Source: CAZQHK01 sp964593455
GTDB lineage: Bacteria > Muiribacteriota > CAYSPT01
Assembly: GCA_964593455.1 (NCBI GenBank)
Contig: CAZQHK010000012.1
Coordinates: forward strand, 47,453 to 111,452
DNA: 64,000 nucleotides
Direction of reading: 5' to 3'
Shown: in pieces, positions 63,957 through 64,000 of the stretch
Layout: the number at the start of each line of letters is the position of its first letter
How positions within the stretch are numbered: position 1 is the first letter of the stretch
Notes under the pieces: model-generated
Told to the model about the DNA's origin: nothing
What the model saw: only the letters and a program-made list of their open reading frames with translations
Databases searched by the model: none
Position numbers and translations under genes: made by a program

Positions 63957-64000
63957 GAGGGTGGGACCACCTGGCTCATGCTACGCCTCAATGTTCGCAC

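Overview
The window appears to be a chromosomal scaffold piece from an uncultured, motile, heterotrophic bacterium. It holds ordinary metabolic and secretion operons, Shine-Dalgarno-led genes and sigma70-type promoters, but no rRNA, tRNA, phage or plasmid genes. Two runs of N flanked by duplicated contig ends point to a metagenome-style assembly. Lipoprotein signals, a flagellin array, a GspE-N/MshEN protein, M16 and M4/M36-type proteases and a CFI-box surface protein fit a secretion-rich bacterium. I cannot name the phylum from sequence alone.

Layout. 1-2.5 kb: gene-poor start, then a large polytopic membrane protein. 2.9-7.3 kb: a secreted protein with two DUF4214-like repeats and a glycosidase-like domain, converging on a GH57/DUF3536 glycosidase whose promoter leaves almost no leader. 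7.3-11.7 kb: a large secreted HEFQH metallopeptidase with a consensus promoter and a strong terminator. 11.8-12.7 kb: a fusion of a c-di-GMP-type MshEN/GspE-N region to an Sm/Hfq-like domain. 12.8-23.9 kb: a peptide/oligopeptide ABC operon with three binding proteins, two permeases that carry large insertions, and two ATPases. 23.9-26.9 kb (minus): a Cache-HAMP-GAF sensor with a degenerate GGDEF-like end, and a FapA/DUF342 protein. 27.1-36.6 kb: a tandem array of four approximately 670-residue flagellins plus a 71-codon mini-flagellin, closed by a strong terminator. 37.1-40.4 kb: a GT2 glycosyltransferase, a STAS gene interrupted by an assembly gap, a frameshifted thermolysin/fungalysin-type protease and a 39-codon small gene. 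41.1-46.4 kb: a second peptide ABC set without its own binding protein or OppB, then a membrane-bound spermidine-synthase-like protein. 46.4-49.1 kb (minus): a pair of M16 peptidases. 49.3-52.4 kb: an SsnA-like aminohydrolase with adenine deaminase. 52.6-55.6 kb: a DUF457-type membrane protein and three small or uncharacterised genes. 55.7-63.8 kb: a 2698-residue surface protein with beta-helix, FN3, Ig-like, PKD and CFI-box regions.

The genes suggest a protein- and nucleobase-scavenging lifestyle: secreted proteases release peptides, two Opp/Dpp systems import them, and the aminohydrolases process purines. Motility and signalling genes (flagellins, FapA, Cache sensor, STAS, MshEN) sit between these.

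The most unusual items are: (i) the MshEN-Sm/Hfq-like fusion with tandem palindromic repeats upstream; (ii) two intergenic elements at 36.6 and 52.4 kb with copy-specific perfect inverted repeats around a conserved core with compensatory changes; (iii) further short intergenic hairpin families; (iv) the flagellin array with its mini-flagellin and an inverted 15-nt flagellin-start fragment; and (v) a well-signalled 39-codon gene.
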